A stretch of DNA of 64,000 nt from Vespula vulgaris (GCF_905475345.1 NC_066591.1:5594501-5658500); one strand, 5' to 3'; positions 26,352 through 39,501 are shown, counted from the first letter of the stretch. The notes: a model not told the origin generated them from the letters alone. Numbers and translations: made by a program.

Positions 26352-28422
26352 CTGAAATAATGTTTTTATTATTTGTTTAAATCCTTTTTAGATAATCCTT
26401 GGCAATTGTTATAAAATCAACATATAAATGATGATTTGCAACAATTTTAATTTAATGTATCGCGTGAGTGTTTTATTATATTTCTGTTTCTTTTTTTTTT
26501 CAATATAAATGATCTTTATCATTTTCACATATTTACATACCGCACGTATTTATATCATATCGATCTTTAAAAAGTATTTCATACGTATAACGGATGATGG
26601 AAAAATATGCAAAAAAAATGTTCTCGCGTTCGGAAACTCATAATCTTAACATCGATAGACGGAAATTTAAATTGTGGTGGAACAGAGAAGGACATTCATA
26701 ATAATGTCAATCAAAAGTATAACGTCTCGCTATGACTATTCGATACACATAACTCGAGAAACTGCTCGTCACTGATCTACTTATCAGTAAACGGTATAAA
26801 CGACTACTGAGCACTATAGTTACCTGATTTCTTTAATGTTGGTTCGCTTTGACAGCTTACATACAAAACATTGTCACTCATTCGAAGAAGAAATGATTTT
26901 TACGTAGAGAAATAAAGCTCTCTCTATCTTTCTCCCATCGTTCAACGAAGCTCTCAAGCAAGAATTTAATTTTATGATAGCGTATAATCGTTATAGTGCT
27001 CTCAGCTCGTTGACATTATACCGAAAATAGATAGTTGAGACGAGGATTGAAAGTTTCATCGAAGCGATGCGTGTATCCAAAGTAAGTTCGACGAACTGTG
27101 TTCTATTACCGTATAAACGTCGAAGAGTTCTTGTTACGACGTAAGAGATTAAATCAATGTACGACACGATTTATTGTTCAACTGAATTACCTACGTGTTG
27201 ATTTAATACATAAACGAAACTACATTCGATTCTTCGTCAAGATAGATCATATTTAACGAGCACATGCATATATATATTTATTTGATAAAATAAAAATAAT
27301 ATCAAATTCTTCTTATATAATTAATACGATAAAAAAAATAATTTAACTTTTTTCTATCTTGAAAAATATATGTTACACTTTGCAACGTTCGAAAGCTTAC
27401 ATTTGTGACGAAATTTGATTATTTTCGAAAAAAACGCGATCAGTGAAATCTTTCGAACTCTCCTATTAATTCGGATCGATGGATCGATAAAATCGATCAA
27501 TATAAACGGTTATATCCTCGTGTTCGCGACGTTTCACGCCAATTTACGCGCAATATTTTAATGTAATTTATATTACTACGCGTTCCAAATTAATAGAATT
27601 TATATAAAATTATTTGATAATAATGTGTGTACCTGAGCTTTAAATTATAACAGATAGGGATTATAAAATAAGATGGTAATTAATTATTTTCTGACGATCA
27701 ATGAATGTTATTTTTTGTCAAGTGTTGCAAAGTTCTTTTACGAAGGTAAATTGATAATTATATCGTTTAAGCCGATCTTCAAGATCGTAATTAATTTTTT
27801 TATAGTATCTTGGAATTACTCGACTAGTATCAGACATTGTATTATGGTTTGTGTAAAACTGTTATTGTGTGATTTGTGCAGATATTTACGAAGTATTTGA
27901 AATAATAAAATTATTATCAAGATTCACGAAACGATTAATATATGAACTTCAAACATATAAACTTCGAATACATAAACTTGTATATAACTTCGAATATATA
28001 AACAACAAATGTATTTGCACGCACTCTCGACTATACTTGTATATTGGAAACAATGTTGATACTTTAAAAAGTATTATAAATAATCAAACAAGATTAAGTA
28101 TATTAAGAATGAATTTATGAGATAGAACAATTAATAACAATATGAATTTATCAAAGATTTTTAATTAATATATATCTCTAGATGTTCTTCGTCATATTGT
28201 TTTTTTTACAAGCACGTCCTCTCGAAACCACTCGACTTTTCTTTTTCACATCTCACGCATTTCGTCTTTATTATCAGGTTGATGCAATATCGAAATTGGG
28301 TCGACGTTTCGTTGCATAAAACAATGCTGCTGCCATCAAGCTCATCTCCAACGGCTCGATAGCAAAGGTACGGGTGATAGGTTATTATTCGAGGAACGAC
28401 ACGTCGATCGAGGATCTTTTAT

Positions 28423-28430
<8 letters not shown>

Positions 28431-28519
<89 letters not shown>
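28431..28519. repeat. (GA)n tract, about 44 units, longest in the window
   Basis: This is an uninterrupted dinucleotide array in the 12.8-kb intron. On the transcribed (minus) strand it is CT, so the pre-mRNA would carry a long pyrimidine tract. Confidence 0.98.
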
Positions 28520-28521
<2 letters not shown>

Positions 28522-29131
28522 CACCCTGTGCACGACGTTTTCAAGACCATTTTTAAAAACTGAATGTTTCCTGACGTTCGAAAACTCCCAACCTGTTTCA
28601 CCTAGTTATAAAATTTAAGATAGTTTTAGATTCGAGACCGACCAATTCGATTCATCCTCATGAAAGTAAATTTTGTTGAAATTGACAATAGCTAAGAGTG
28701 TTTAATGTCTACGCAATCTTACCCATCAGAATCTCTTTAAGAAGTTCTTCTCTTTATCTCTCCCTTTCTCTTTTTTTCTGTTTCTTTACAGAGAAATGTT
28801 TGCATTGCCAGTTTCGTTCTACGCAATTACTCCTTCTTTATTCGCCTTTCGTCCTATGAAAGATTTTTATTTCCTCATCAGCAGTACATCGAAAATAGGT
28901 CGTGACACCGGCTCGACGCTTAACGTCCTTTTAAGCGTTGTAGCTGTAATGGTATAGGAGAACTTTACACTTCCCGTCGTGCTAGTGGCACGGTTCGAGG
29001 GCAAACGAAAGGACGACATTTCCTAATTAAATCTCGCCGGATAATATTAACGAAATTATGAATCGACCGTACCAACGTTTCAACGTGGCAATTATTGTTC
29101 TTCCACAGAATATGTACATACATACATACAA

Positions 29132-29138
<7 letters not shown>

Positions 29139-29176
<38 letters not shown>
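29139..29176. repeat. (CA)n tract
   Basis: About 18 CA units flanked by CATA and TATA repeats. Confidence 0.95.
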
Positions 29177-29182
<6 letters not shown>

Positions 29183-29258
29183 CATATATGCAGTATGAAG
29201 CATTTTGAATAACGAAATAAATTCAAATAAAAAGGTTGAGCTCTTGCACGAAAAAAAA

Positions 29259-29309
29259 GAAAATAAAATATAATATAATAAAATAAAATAAAATAAAATA
29301 AAATAAAAT
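29259..29309. repeat. (AAAAT)n repeat
   Basis: Alternating AAAAT and TATAAT units, about nine copies. Confidence 0.9.
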
Positions 29310-30050
29310 TTCTGGTGATTGAAAAAACGATTTGTCCGCCGAAAAAGGAGCGGAACGAAAGTTCGGTTGGTTCTCGTTCTAAATAAAATTAACCCCGATA
29401 TTCATCGAAATAAAAAGTTTGTCCTACTGAGTGCAGAAACTTTAACCAATGAAAGCCGAATCCATTATCTTTTCTACGACTATGACGTAGAGACGAATGG
29501 AATTGAAATTTCACATAGACCTTTGTCATTTTCCACCTGACGTTTCGTTGTCGACGACATCTGGATTCATTACTTATATCCTCGGCTCAGCTCGGTTATT
29601 ACGAAACTTAGGATGTCTCGCGATGGCAATTAAGGAGATCTCTTATCTCTTATTTCTTTTTTTTTTCATTTTTTTATTCAATAGACGTTGTACTAATTAA
29701 TCCACGGGCATTTTCAGCAAGGAATTTTTTTCATAACGAAATTATTGCGAGTTCTATGACGATGAACGGGAAACGAAGAGAATACCTACTTATACGTGAT
29801 ACCTAAGACGTCGAATTATTCTCACGGTCCAAGATCCAAGAATAACCAAGTTTTTAATTAAATAAAATTAACTCGTTTAAGGAAACTTTTCAGAAAATGA
29901 AAAAAAAGTAGTCGAATTTTGCAGAAAACAAAAAGCGAGCTTTCAGAATGAGGTGCACTCGCCGAAAAAGAATGTGTGAACAGTTCTCGTATTCGCCGAG
30001 TGTATTATTTGTAAAATCACAGAACAAACGAGCCAAAGAAAGAGGGAAAA

Positions 30051-30090
30051 GGAGAGAAAGAGAGAGAGAAAGAGAGAAAGAGAGAGAGAG
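30051..30090. repeat. GA tract
   Basis: GA with AAAGA interruptions, just upstream of the 30.2 kb GC-rich island. Confidence 0.9.
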
Positions 30091-30170
30091 TAAGTTTCAT
30101 TGCGGCTTCGATTATATCTCTAGTCGTGTGTTTTTGTTTAATGCTTTCGTGCTACGCCTATGAACCGTAT

Positions 30171-30470
30171 ATACCAACGGCAACGAAAGCCGGTCTGGTA
30201 GTTGCATGGTCTGGTAGTGCTAGATAGAGATGAGGCCGTGCGATAGACGAGGAAAGGGTTCAACGGGGTTGGTTAGTAGAGGCTTGTCGGGGGTACCGGG
30301 GAATCAAGCGAGATGGATCATACGTTGCTGCAATCGTGCGGTAGCCATCTGCATTCAGACTGCCGGACCACACTGCAGTGCTCGAAATGCGTCCGAAATG
30401 CATACGTAGTATGTGCAGCTCCTGGGCGAATGCCCGATTTCCGTATGCAAAGCCAGGATCATTCTAGTTC
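30171..30470. other. GC-rich island in an AT-rich intron, unassigned
   Basis: About 300 nt are distinctly richer in G and C than their surroundings, with GGGGTTGGTTAG, GGGGGTACCGGGG and CACTGCAGTG (a 10-bp palindrome) near 30371. A plus-strand frame starts at ATG 30313 (MDHTLLQSCGSHLHSD...) with seven cysteines before it runs into a CTTT repeat. The minus strand is also open in one frame. It might be an enhancer, a nested transcript or chance; no protein family is recognised. Confidence 0.3.
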
Positions 30471-30534
30471 TCTGATTTCCGTTACCTATATAATTTCTTC
30501 GATCTCTTCCCATATTCTCCTGTCTTTCCTGTCT

Positions 30535-30625
30535 CTTCTGTCTTTCCTTCTTTACTTTCTTCTTTCCTTCTTTCTTTCCTTCCTTTCATTTTTCTTTTCT
30601 TTCTTTCTCTCTTTATCTCTCGTTT
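30535..30625. repeat. (CTTT)n-type pyrimidine tract
   Basis: CTTT/CTTC units with CTGTCT at the left end, forming the tail of the island's plus-strand frame. Confidence 0.92.
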
Positions 30626-33399
30626 CCTTTCCCTTTTCATCCTTTCTGTTTCAAATACATGGCATATCATCATTCAAACAAATTCCATCATTTTCTTCTC
30701 GCAAGATATTCTTCCTAACGAAATTTAATTATCGGTACGATGGTATCACAATTATTGCCAGGGCTTGCGAGAACTTTTCTCGGTCAATCATTTCTCCCGA
30801 GTTTTCCTTTCCTATGGTATTTCTAAAATTATTTGATTTAGTTCGCGATGAAAATTTTATCGATATCCACTGAAATAAAAGTTTTCCTATGGAACGAACG
30901 TTTGATATGATTTTCCATTGGTTTTTATTCCCATACGTAAGTGTATTTATGTAAGTATCGTTGATCAAGAATTTACATGTCATAGTTTAGTTGTTTCGTA
31001 GTATATTCAAATCTAGTTATTAATAAAAATCGATTTTTAAAAAATCAATCTTAAAAGAATTATATTGCAAGCTATGCTCCGAATTTCATAGAAACTAACT
31101 CCTAATAAATTTACTTGCTATCTATGCTAACCAATATTCGAAACCGCTTAGACAGCGAAATATTTGTTGGAAATTGCTAGTCGGACGTTTATCTAATAGA
31201 AGTAATATAAAGGTTTACTGTTAAGCTTACAATTAGAAATAAGACGAATTATTAACTCTTCTTCTTTTTTTTATAATTTTTTTTTAATAAAATCTATAAT
31301 AATCTTTAGCGAAAATAAAACTAAAAAAATACCTGTACAAAGATCGTTCCGATCATTTAAAGTTTATTAAATGTAATTAATAGTCAAAACCTGCTTACGA
31401 ATCATCATCGTATATATTAGAATCTATCACAATATATCAATCTACATTTGATAAAATCGATTAATAATATCCAACGCGGATATAACTTTTCTTCGAAATT
31501 AATTGAAAATTCTCGTCAATTAATTACAATTAAATAGATAATGGTGAGCATTTAATTAACTTGTTCTGCGGTCTCTCTTCAAATTGGTAGTTCATGTATC
31601 TACAATTTCTAATTATTGTTTCATTCAATGATAATATGAATGTGCGTTAACAAGAAATGAATAAATATTTAAAGAATTACACTGTATTAAAATGTGCATA
31701 TACATGTTCTTATCTGTTTTTTCTTTCCCTCTTTCCTCTCTTCTTCCTTTTGGTGTTATTATATACCGGAATTGTATACGACATATTTTCGAAAGAAGTC
31801 TTTGTATAAATTTCTACTTTGTCGTGTGGCTCTATTTTTTTTCATCCAAATTTATTAATGCACAGTTAATTTTATTTTCGTAAAACATTCACTCCTGGAA
31901 ACATTTACAAATTTCAATAATTCGGGCTTACGTATGAATTCGTCGACAGAAAATTAATTATATATCGCAACTGTCGAAATATCCTTGAACTGTAATAAAT
32001 ATAGTACATTTGGTCAATATTCCGCTATATAAAAAGTACGTTAACAAAATCTCGAGAATTACTTGAGTTTTCATTGAACGGAGATGCGAGCTAAGGTAAT
32101 ACTATACTTTATGCTACTCATCCACGAACCAAGCCACTCATGTCATCAGTAGATTGCCTCATCGTTAAAAACTTTTAATTACATTTCGGCCAAAAATGTT
32201 TTTAGAAATTTTATTCGTACACTCAATGACATGTTTTCAGCGCTATAAAAATTTCATGAAAAGTATAGAAGATGTCTAACACTTTTTCATCATTAAAGAA
32301 TATTTTCAATAAAAGTTTTATCAATTTTCGGTCTCAGTTTGAACTCGTAAAAAAGTAACAGAAAAATTGATAATGATTCAATCTTTTTATTCGTTCCTCA
32401 TCCTTTTTCCACGTAGATCCTTTATCTTACGTAAAGAAAACCGATCGAATTGAAATAAATGGTGCGTGCTATCTAGGATTATACCATCTTTGCTCTTCGA
32501 TCATACTTTTCCTTCCTCTTCTCTCTCTCTCTCTTTCTCTTTTCTATCGTCGTTGACCCCGAACCCGACGTTTACTCACCCATATAATATCTGACACACA
32601 CAAATGACGAAAGATCTCTCTTTCCAAGAATGACGATTTAAAATAACGTTGAAGAGAATACCTTGTAAAGTAATTCTCATGATAAGAATTGGAAATATTT
32701 CAATATACGTATAGAAAATTTAGCGAACTATCAATTTTGAATAACGTGTTTTTTTCTATATATTTTATGAAAGATTATTTTAAACGAAATTTGCTCCTTT
32801 CGATGGAAAATAAGTTCTGCTTTCTTAGATTTCCGCAATGTCTACAATGTTATTTAAAATGACATACATTGAAATCTAAAAATATATTACGTGCTTGTAA
32901 AAATTTGTCGGTTTTTTTTATATTCTATCCTACATTATTAAACGAGCAATTTTTGTAGAGTTTTTTATTAATACAAAGACATTAATATGTGTGTTTGCAA
33001 CTTCTCAAAAACTCCTACTATTTTTGTTCAATGCAGTTGAAATTTTGTATAATTACCCTTTATGATCCGATGAAAAGTTTAGGCTACTTAACTTGCAAAA
33101 ATATTACAAAACAGATAATATTATAAAACAGACTACAAGGCTTTAAACGAGTGAAAGAGAGAGAGAGAGAAACAAACAGAGAGAAAGTCAGTGTACGGCC
33201 GACATGAAGTACAACCGAGCGAATGCTTGATATTACTTCAAAAAGAAAAATATAAAAATTTTTTAAACCTTAATTGTCTCTCATACTTGACGGGAAAAAT
33301 ATATTAATATTTATAAACTTACGACAAAGATTTCTGATCTACGAAATATCGTGATTTGAGCTTTAATAAGAAAAATATGGTTTTCACATTCTTTTTTAT

Positions 33400-34020
33400 T
33401 TGAATCAAAATATCTGTCCTAATTTTCTACCAATTTTCTGTCATATCTCAAAGAATAATTTGATACCATTTCTAAAAAAAAACCAGTATATCTTTATAAG
33501 CAATGGAATTATCGACCTATTCTTGAACTTTCGTGGTATTAACAAATATGTATCGAAAAAACCGTGTTGCATCGATCTGAATAAATGAAAATCAAATGGA
33601 GCAATGTTTGGTATATAAGCTGAGTACATGAGAATTTTCTACTTTAACTTTTATAATAGTTTTTTAATCGCAGCAACAGTATGAAGTCTGGCATTATCGT
33701 GCTGCAGGATCGGTTCATTAATGCGAAATCTATTTACCTTCCTTCTGAATTTTTCCGATTGACTTTAACTGCTGAGAAACGATTAATGCTTTAACTCCAA
33801 GTCTGCCTGCAAGCTTTTCCAAGCAATGTTTGACCCAATCTTTATATAAAAGTACTATTTACAATTTATTGCTCTTAAATTCTTTCGGTCTTCCTGCACG
33901 TCATTTGCCATTAACGTTAATTTCCACTTTGAAACCTTTAAATCTTACAAAAATTGGCGAATATAACGTTCTCTACTTATGTAGGTTTCACGGATGTTAC
34001 GTTTTGTGTCTTTAGCAATT
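33400..34020 (-). mobile_element. Broken mariner transposase copy, internally deleted
   Basis: Read on the minus strand through stops and shifts, the order of mariner transposase motifs is clear. They are KRNIRE...GFKVEINVNGK (helix-turn-helix side), RAGRPKEF, LAGRLGVKALIVSQQLKSIG, KIQKEGK, then a jump to EPILQHDNARLHTVAAIK (the second catalytic Asp motif, near 33675-33711). After a frameshift come YIPNIAPFDFHLFRSMQHGF (the third catalytic motif, D34D type) and FFRNGIKLF. The segment carrying the first catalytic Asp is missing, so the copy is deleted as well as riddled with stops. It is not mobile by its own means. Confidence 0.82.
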
Positions 34021-34458
34021 TTTGTTTGATCAAAAAACAAATAACGTACAGAAACTTAAATGCCCTTTATCGAATTCTATCTTTACCTATAATAACGAGA
34101 TTACTTTGTTATTTAAAATACGATAAATAACTTTTAAGATCGTGACTTCTGAAATTCATCAAAAAATAAAACTGTCAACTCGCAATAAGTTCACCTGACT
34201 TACAATCTCTTTTATATAAATCTAATAGAAAAAATAATTTGAGTTTCCTGTTAGAAAGAAAAACATTTTATTTTATTCTGTACGTCGTATTGCTATACTA
34301 ATATAGACAATGATATACTCGCTTTTTAAAAATCCATAATAACTTTGAGTCTCGTATTACCTTCATACGAGAGTTTAATGTCTCGACGTGTTTCAAACGT
34401 GGACCAGCTGTTTCGAGCGTAAGAAAACTTTTTCTTTTCCAAGTCTTATAGTGTCTTT

Positions 34459-34482
34459 TTCTCTCTCTCTCTCTCTCTCTTA

Positions 34483-34522
<40 letters not shown>

Positions 34523-34535
34523 CTCTCTCCCTCAG

Positions 34536-34566
<31 letters not shown>

Positions 34567-34571
34567 CTCTC
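34459..34571. repeat. (CT)n tract with interruptions
   Basis: More than 100 nt of CT with CAGT, TACT and TATT breaks, about 440 nt from the mariner relic. Confidence 0.95.
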
Positions 34572-37283
34572 TGACGGTGTCCCATTTCAAAGTTGAAAGC
34601 CTATTCAAAATTCATGCGGTCCAACCATGTAGGCCACGGTTAAAAGTTTTCCCCTTCGAGATGTATTCTTATCAATTTTATTTTAAACGACAGCGCTTAA
34701 AGTTGTTTTAACAAAAATAACAAAATAATAGTGAAAGCTTTTGGGTCCTTTACTAATTCCTCTGAAATCGAAACGTGATCGTTAATGTGCCAAAGTGTTA
34801 CCTAACGAAGGCACAGTTCGTTGATGTAGGTATCGTTTCGGTTGTAGGAATAATTCAAAATCCGCTATTAATCATTGGTTTAGGTACGATTGTTGAAACC
34901 AATTCACCTAATGAATGCATTAGTACGAACGACAGCCAACTCCTGTGCCAGCTCGGTTTTACCTTTAATCGGAGTGACCGAATATCGCGTGGAAGCGTAA
35001 ACCTCCCTTTCGTATAATCGTGTCGGCACTGTAATTTGCACGAGCTACACCCGAATGATAATGTAAATAATTCGAAACGTCGCGTCGCTTATGATTGTCC
35101 ATTAAATTAATTTTAAGCTAATATTGAGAAAAAAAAAGATTAAACAAGAAAGGAAGAACGATTTAAATCAAGATTGATTATATCATCTCGAGAATATTCG
35201 TATCGATAAATCGATTCGGTCTGCTTTAAGAAACTTTTATCGTGGTTTCTCGACTGTATCGAGTACACGATCAAAAGAAAAGTAGCTCAGAGCTTGTCGA
35301 GAAGGTGTCGCTTATAAATTTAGCTTAAGGTATTGCTGACCATCGACCATCGATAGCCATCGAGCATCGATCGAAACGAACGCTTTGCGTACCCTTTGCG
35401 CCCTAGCTAAGAGATAAGCTTCGAAACGACGTAGGGATTAGTACCGTCCCATAAATCAGAATTAATTCAAACGTTCGCGCGATATCTTTTTTTATCTAAG
35501 TTTTACTTCGATGATAAAGTAGGCTGAAAACGAAAATAAAAATAGACACATTCTACAATAACCCGTATTATTTTATAGTATAACAGTTGTTAATTTTTCT
35601 CATATGTTTCATATCTTTCATCTTCGAATCGATCTTGATTGATATACAGGAGGAAACAAAATTGTTGCAATAGTCATCGTTTGTTATACTCGTTTATTTT
35701 TTAACAATACGTTCTTTCTTTTTTAAAAATATTTCACCGATTCGGAAGCACGATCGTTATTTCTAATATAATCGAACGACCATAAGTAGTGTCAAGTCCA
35801 AAGTGCCAGCTAAGCCTTTTAATAAGGGAGTCTAGCCATACTATAGCGTACGATGCTCGACACGTTATTACTTCGGATAGCTGCATACTTGGAACGCCAC
35901 CGTCTAGCCTTCCTATCATCATAGCCAACCTAGGCCAGAAGCCTCGATCTCGCACGATAGCCGACCGTGAAAAGACTTTCCTCGATCACACCTCCAACAA
36001 GTACATACACACACACACGCACGTACACATACATAATACACAAAGTCATGTATATATAGGAGAGAATACATCTATCGAGTATCTTTGAGAATGTATGCAG
36101 GACTCTGGAGCATTTCCTTGGCTCTTCTATAAGATCTGCCTCCGTATACTCGAGGCTTAACCGAGCAATACACATACACACATGTATAGGTATGTATGTG
36201 TCGACGCACTGGAAATCCCAAATCGACGTACGCTTTCCTAAACGTCACCCAGCTCTCTCTCTCTCTCTCTCTTCTCTTGCCAAGCGGCAGTCACTAGGCT
36301 GTCAAGTGCACGGTTCGAGCAACTCCTGCAAAGAGGCGAACGCTCGACTACTCAGAAAATATCTAAGCGAGTTGTAAAAAGTACTATCGAAAGTGGTCAC
36401 CGATAGTATTACGTACGAACATACAGCAAGAGAAGAAAACAGTCGAGAGTAGGCGAATTCATACATCTCGGTTCATTCTCAAGTTTCTTTTTACGGATGA
36501 ATGGATGATGTATTACAAAATAGCATGAATTCGATTTTTCAAGAATTGGCACGGATTGATAGATATCCTATCTATACTTACATAGATACCGATCTTGAAT
36601 TATTATCCAACGAGAAGTTTGCGATACATAGACGTCGTCGTCGTTTCGAAGTTGCAAAATGTTTCGACATTATTAATATCGATGATACCGAAGGGGCGTA
36701 AACGAGTGTGAAATTTCTGAGATAACTCGATTACGATGCGGCACGTGCTAACGTAATAATCGGATAGAAAGTTACGAGCTTCGTTATTATCGTGCTCGGT
36801 TAGCGGTCGATCTAGAAACCCTTAACGATACTGAGATATAATAAGATAGTACGATCGAGCAGCGATCATCGATCGAACGGATTCCAAAATGATCATCGAC
36901 ATAGATACGTATATATCGAACGAACGATAAAATCAAAGAAAAAGGTCGTTAAGTAGGTATAATAATTCGTTCGAGAGGAATGAAAGTCACGATTCGCGGA
37001 TAAATGTTAGCATTCTATAGTCGAAAAGACGCGTTCATAAAAAAAAAAAAACCGTTGAAAGATCGAGCTTTCGCCAGCGCTAATTAGCATATGAGGGTTT
37101 AGTTGGTCGGCCGAATTGAGAATGGGTTAATTTAGTTCTGAAATACTTTGTGACCCAGTGAACAACCGCGGCTTTTTCGCAGTTCTGTTCTTCAGGCTTG
37201 GCAAGAGAAAACGCTCTGGTTAATCCGCGACTGCACTCGCGTGGAAAATAAAGCGTTTCACTCGATAGCGAGAGCTTCATGTG

Positions 37284-37285
<2 letters not shown>

Positions 37286-37338
<53 letters not shown>
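37286..37338. repeat. (TA)n tract
   Basis: About 25 TA units followed by GTATATGCATATG-type variants. Confidence 0.95.
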
Positions 37339-37343
<5 letters not shown>

Positions 37344-38042
37344 GCATATGTATATGTATATGTACGTCTGTGTATACTCTCCGTTGTACACTCGTAAGTG
37401 CTACCGTGTTCATCCACCCTCCCATTCCAGATTCTATGCTACAAGGATGCCTTTTAATGCATTTCGGATAGACGCTACGAAACAGTCGCGCGCCCTGCCG
37501 CACGGGGAGCTTTTTATTTTGACAATAATTGTAACCTCCTCGTTCGCCTAATTGGACGGCAATTGGCCAGAACTCGATCGATAAGAGCCATCTAGAACAG
37601 AGATTGCACATCTCCGGGGTAGCAATTCGCAAAGACAATTAGCGGGCAGATTAGAAGATGAAGGCATCCAGCCGCCGAAATTTCGACGCTCCGTAATCGT
37701 CGACCATTCCTGTCGATCGTTTTCAGCATTCAAGCAAAATCGCTTTCAGCTTGGCTGCTACGGAATGAACACGTTTGTGTTCAACACTCACCAAAAGGAA
37801 CGTGCTCCTTTCGAAGATAGATCGAGATACTTGCGAGTCCGATGATTCTACGAATCGTTTTCGATAAAGAACTTTCTAACGCAGAAGAGACTGTATAACG
37901 GTAGAACATTAAATGACAAGAGTCTACTAGAGAATGTCAAAGTATCGCTACTTTCAGATTTCTTAAGAGCTCGATAAAAGCTTCTCGACTTAAACTTCAA
38001 CGCCGATTCCATTTTTATCTGAAAGAAATTATTAAACTACTT

Positions 38043-38046
<4 letters not shown>

Positions 38047-38075
<29 letters not shown>
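38047..38075. repeat. (CT)n tract
   Basis: About 14 clean CT units. Confidence 0.93.
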
Positions 38076-38076
<1 letters not shown>

Positions 38077-39166
38077 AAGATATCTATCCTCAATGGACCG
38101 TTCAATGCATAAGGAAATTGTAATTAGACTGTATAGGTAATATCCTGAAAGATCGATATCTAGAAATACCTTCCAAATAGCGAGCTTAATATATCCGCAT
38201 CGAATCGTAGAATAATTATTCGATTAGATATGTGTTTAATTCAAATATCTCGGAATTGATAAAGAATATATTGGTAATTTAGTTTTTATATAAAATTAGT
38301 CGAGAAAATATCATCTATCACTCTTTTCATCTGTCATATATTACATGGACTGATATCGCTAGTCGTATCGATGATTCGTATATAACTCTTTTTTGAAACG
38401 AATGGAAAATAATTTATTTGATATATATATAAAACGTATACTATATCATCGGATATTATAATAAGTAGTCCAATTATTTGTTATAAATTCGTTCCGCCTT
38501 TCTATTTACTGTGGTTTTTATTATATTTGCAATGGTCCGCCATGTCAAATAAAACGAAGATTGGATTTCATGCATATTACGAATAAATTTAATTAACGTT
38601 TCTAATTAACGAGACGACTAGCGAATTTCTTTTCTAAATTATGGAAATCGAAAGAAATCGGTAAAAAGTCGCACTTTATCGTTTAGCATAATCACGCAAA
38701 GGAAAGAGAATGTCGAGCGTAACTAAAGAGAAACGATGGGAATAACAGAAGGATTCGTTTAACAGGTACCAGTAGCTAGGAATAATTTACAATTTACGTC
38801 AGAGCCGTCTGTCGCGAAAGCATAACGCGATTTCCATCACGCTGGAGAGAACGAATCGACGAAAAAATAGAAACGAGCGAAGAAGAAAAAAAAGAATGGT
38901 GGGAAAACGGGGTCGTCGACCGTCTCTTCGGCCGTTCTCATTTGCATCCCTCTCGTTACGTTGAAACGAGATAGAAAATATGAAATCGACCGAATCACCG
39001 TTCTCTTTCTGTCTGTCCGCAGATTCGGTTTAGTCTCAGTTGCTTCATTCAAAAGTTCGTGCTTTCAATGGTAATAATACATACTTCAAAAAAAAAAAAA
39101 GGAAAAAAGACGAATACAAAATAAAATATGTAGAAAAAGAAAACTCTATAAAGCTTTTGTACTCAC

Positions 39167-39289
39167 CTAATTCTGGACCGCAGACACGTGGAATAATTTC
39201 GAGAATGGCACTACAGGATGGATCCTCGAAACAAAGTTGACGAGCGTAGAGGCAATTCAATATAGCGACACCCTTTTTGATATCGGATC
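39167..39289 (-). CDS. Gfrl: Gfrl exon: first half of a GDNF-receptor domain (cysteines 1-4)
   Basis: This internal exon has 123 nt: 2 bases completing a split codon, 40 codons, then 1 base. The acceptor is a pyrimidine-rich stretch ending TTTCAG just above 39289; the donor is GTGAGT at 39166-39161. The peptide begins SDIKKGVAILN and contains NCLYARQLCFEDPSC followed by PRVCGPEL, giving four cysteines spaced as in the first half of a GFR-alpha domain (human GFRA1 has a comparable NCLDAAKAC segment). It should lie in the extracellular part of the receptor, where GDNF domains contact ligand or the signalling partner. A 40-bp TA tract sits about 210 nt upstream in the intron. The exon before it must end with one base of a codon; I could not identify it with confidence. 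Confidence 0.82.
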
Positions 39290-39496
39290 CTGAAACAATA
39301 GAGCGAATGCATCGGTAATCATTTGTCGATTATTCCTATCCTATTGTTCGCACTACTGCTTTATCGTCTTTTATGATTTAGTTTAATCAGATGAAATATA
39401 GGGAATTAATAAAGGATTTGTTATTATTCGCAAGATTGTTTAGCTGAAAATACGTTTCTAGAATCATAAGTATTAATCGTGCAATTATTATATACG

Positions 39497-39501
<5 letters not shown>

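Larger units (their letters stand above)
26352..39166 (-). other. Intron of Gfrl (12,815 nt)
   Basis: It is bounded by GTGAGT at the 39.2 kb exon and TTTCAG at the 26.35 kb exon; the split codon across it is GTG. It holds a 44-unit GA tract, CA and AAAAT repeats, a GC-rich island near 30.3 kb, a broken mariner copy and CT and TA microsatellites. No additional exon that fits the phase is obvious. Confidence 0.75.
20668..39289 (-). other. Gfrl: Partial gene body: GFR-alpha-like (GDNF family receptor-like) gene, three exons visible
   Basis: Three minus-strand exons (39167-39289, 26181-26351, 20668-20812) join in one reading frame. Split codons are compatible at both junctions: the first exon leaves one base and the second supplies two, and the same happens from the second to the third. 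All three donors read GTGAGT. The joined protein has the cysteine spacing of GDNF/GAS1 domains, including the CxC pair (CLC), so a GPI-linked or membrane-bound cell-surface receptor of the GFR-alpha type is the natural reading. Introns are 12,815 and 5,368 nt. Neither the signal-peptide exon nor the C-terminal exons were found, so the gene is partial here. The domain call is strong; the orthology to insect Gfrl is inferred from memory of the family and was not searched. Confidence 0.8.

Noticed and set aside
30472..30873. Second half of the 186-codon plus-strand frame at 30.3 kb
   Set aside because: It runs through CTTT repeat and AT-rich DNA; only the first, GC-rich part is unusual.
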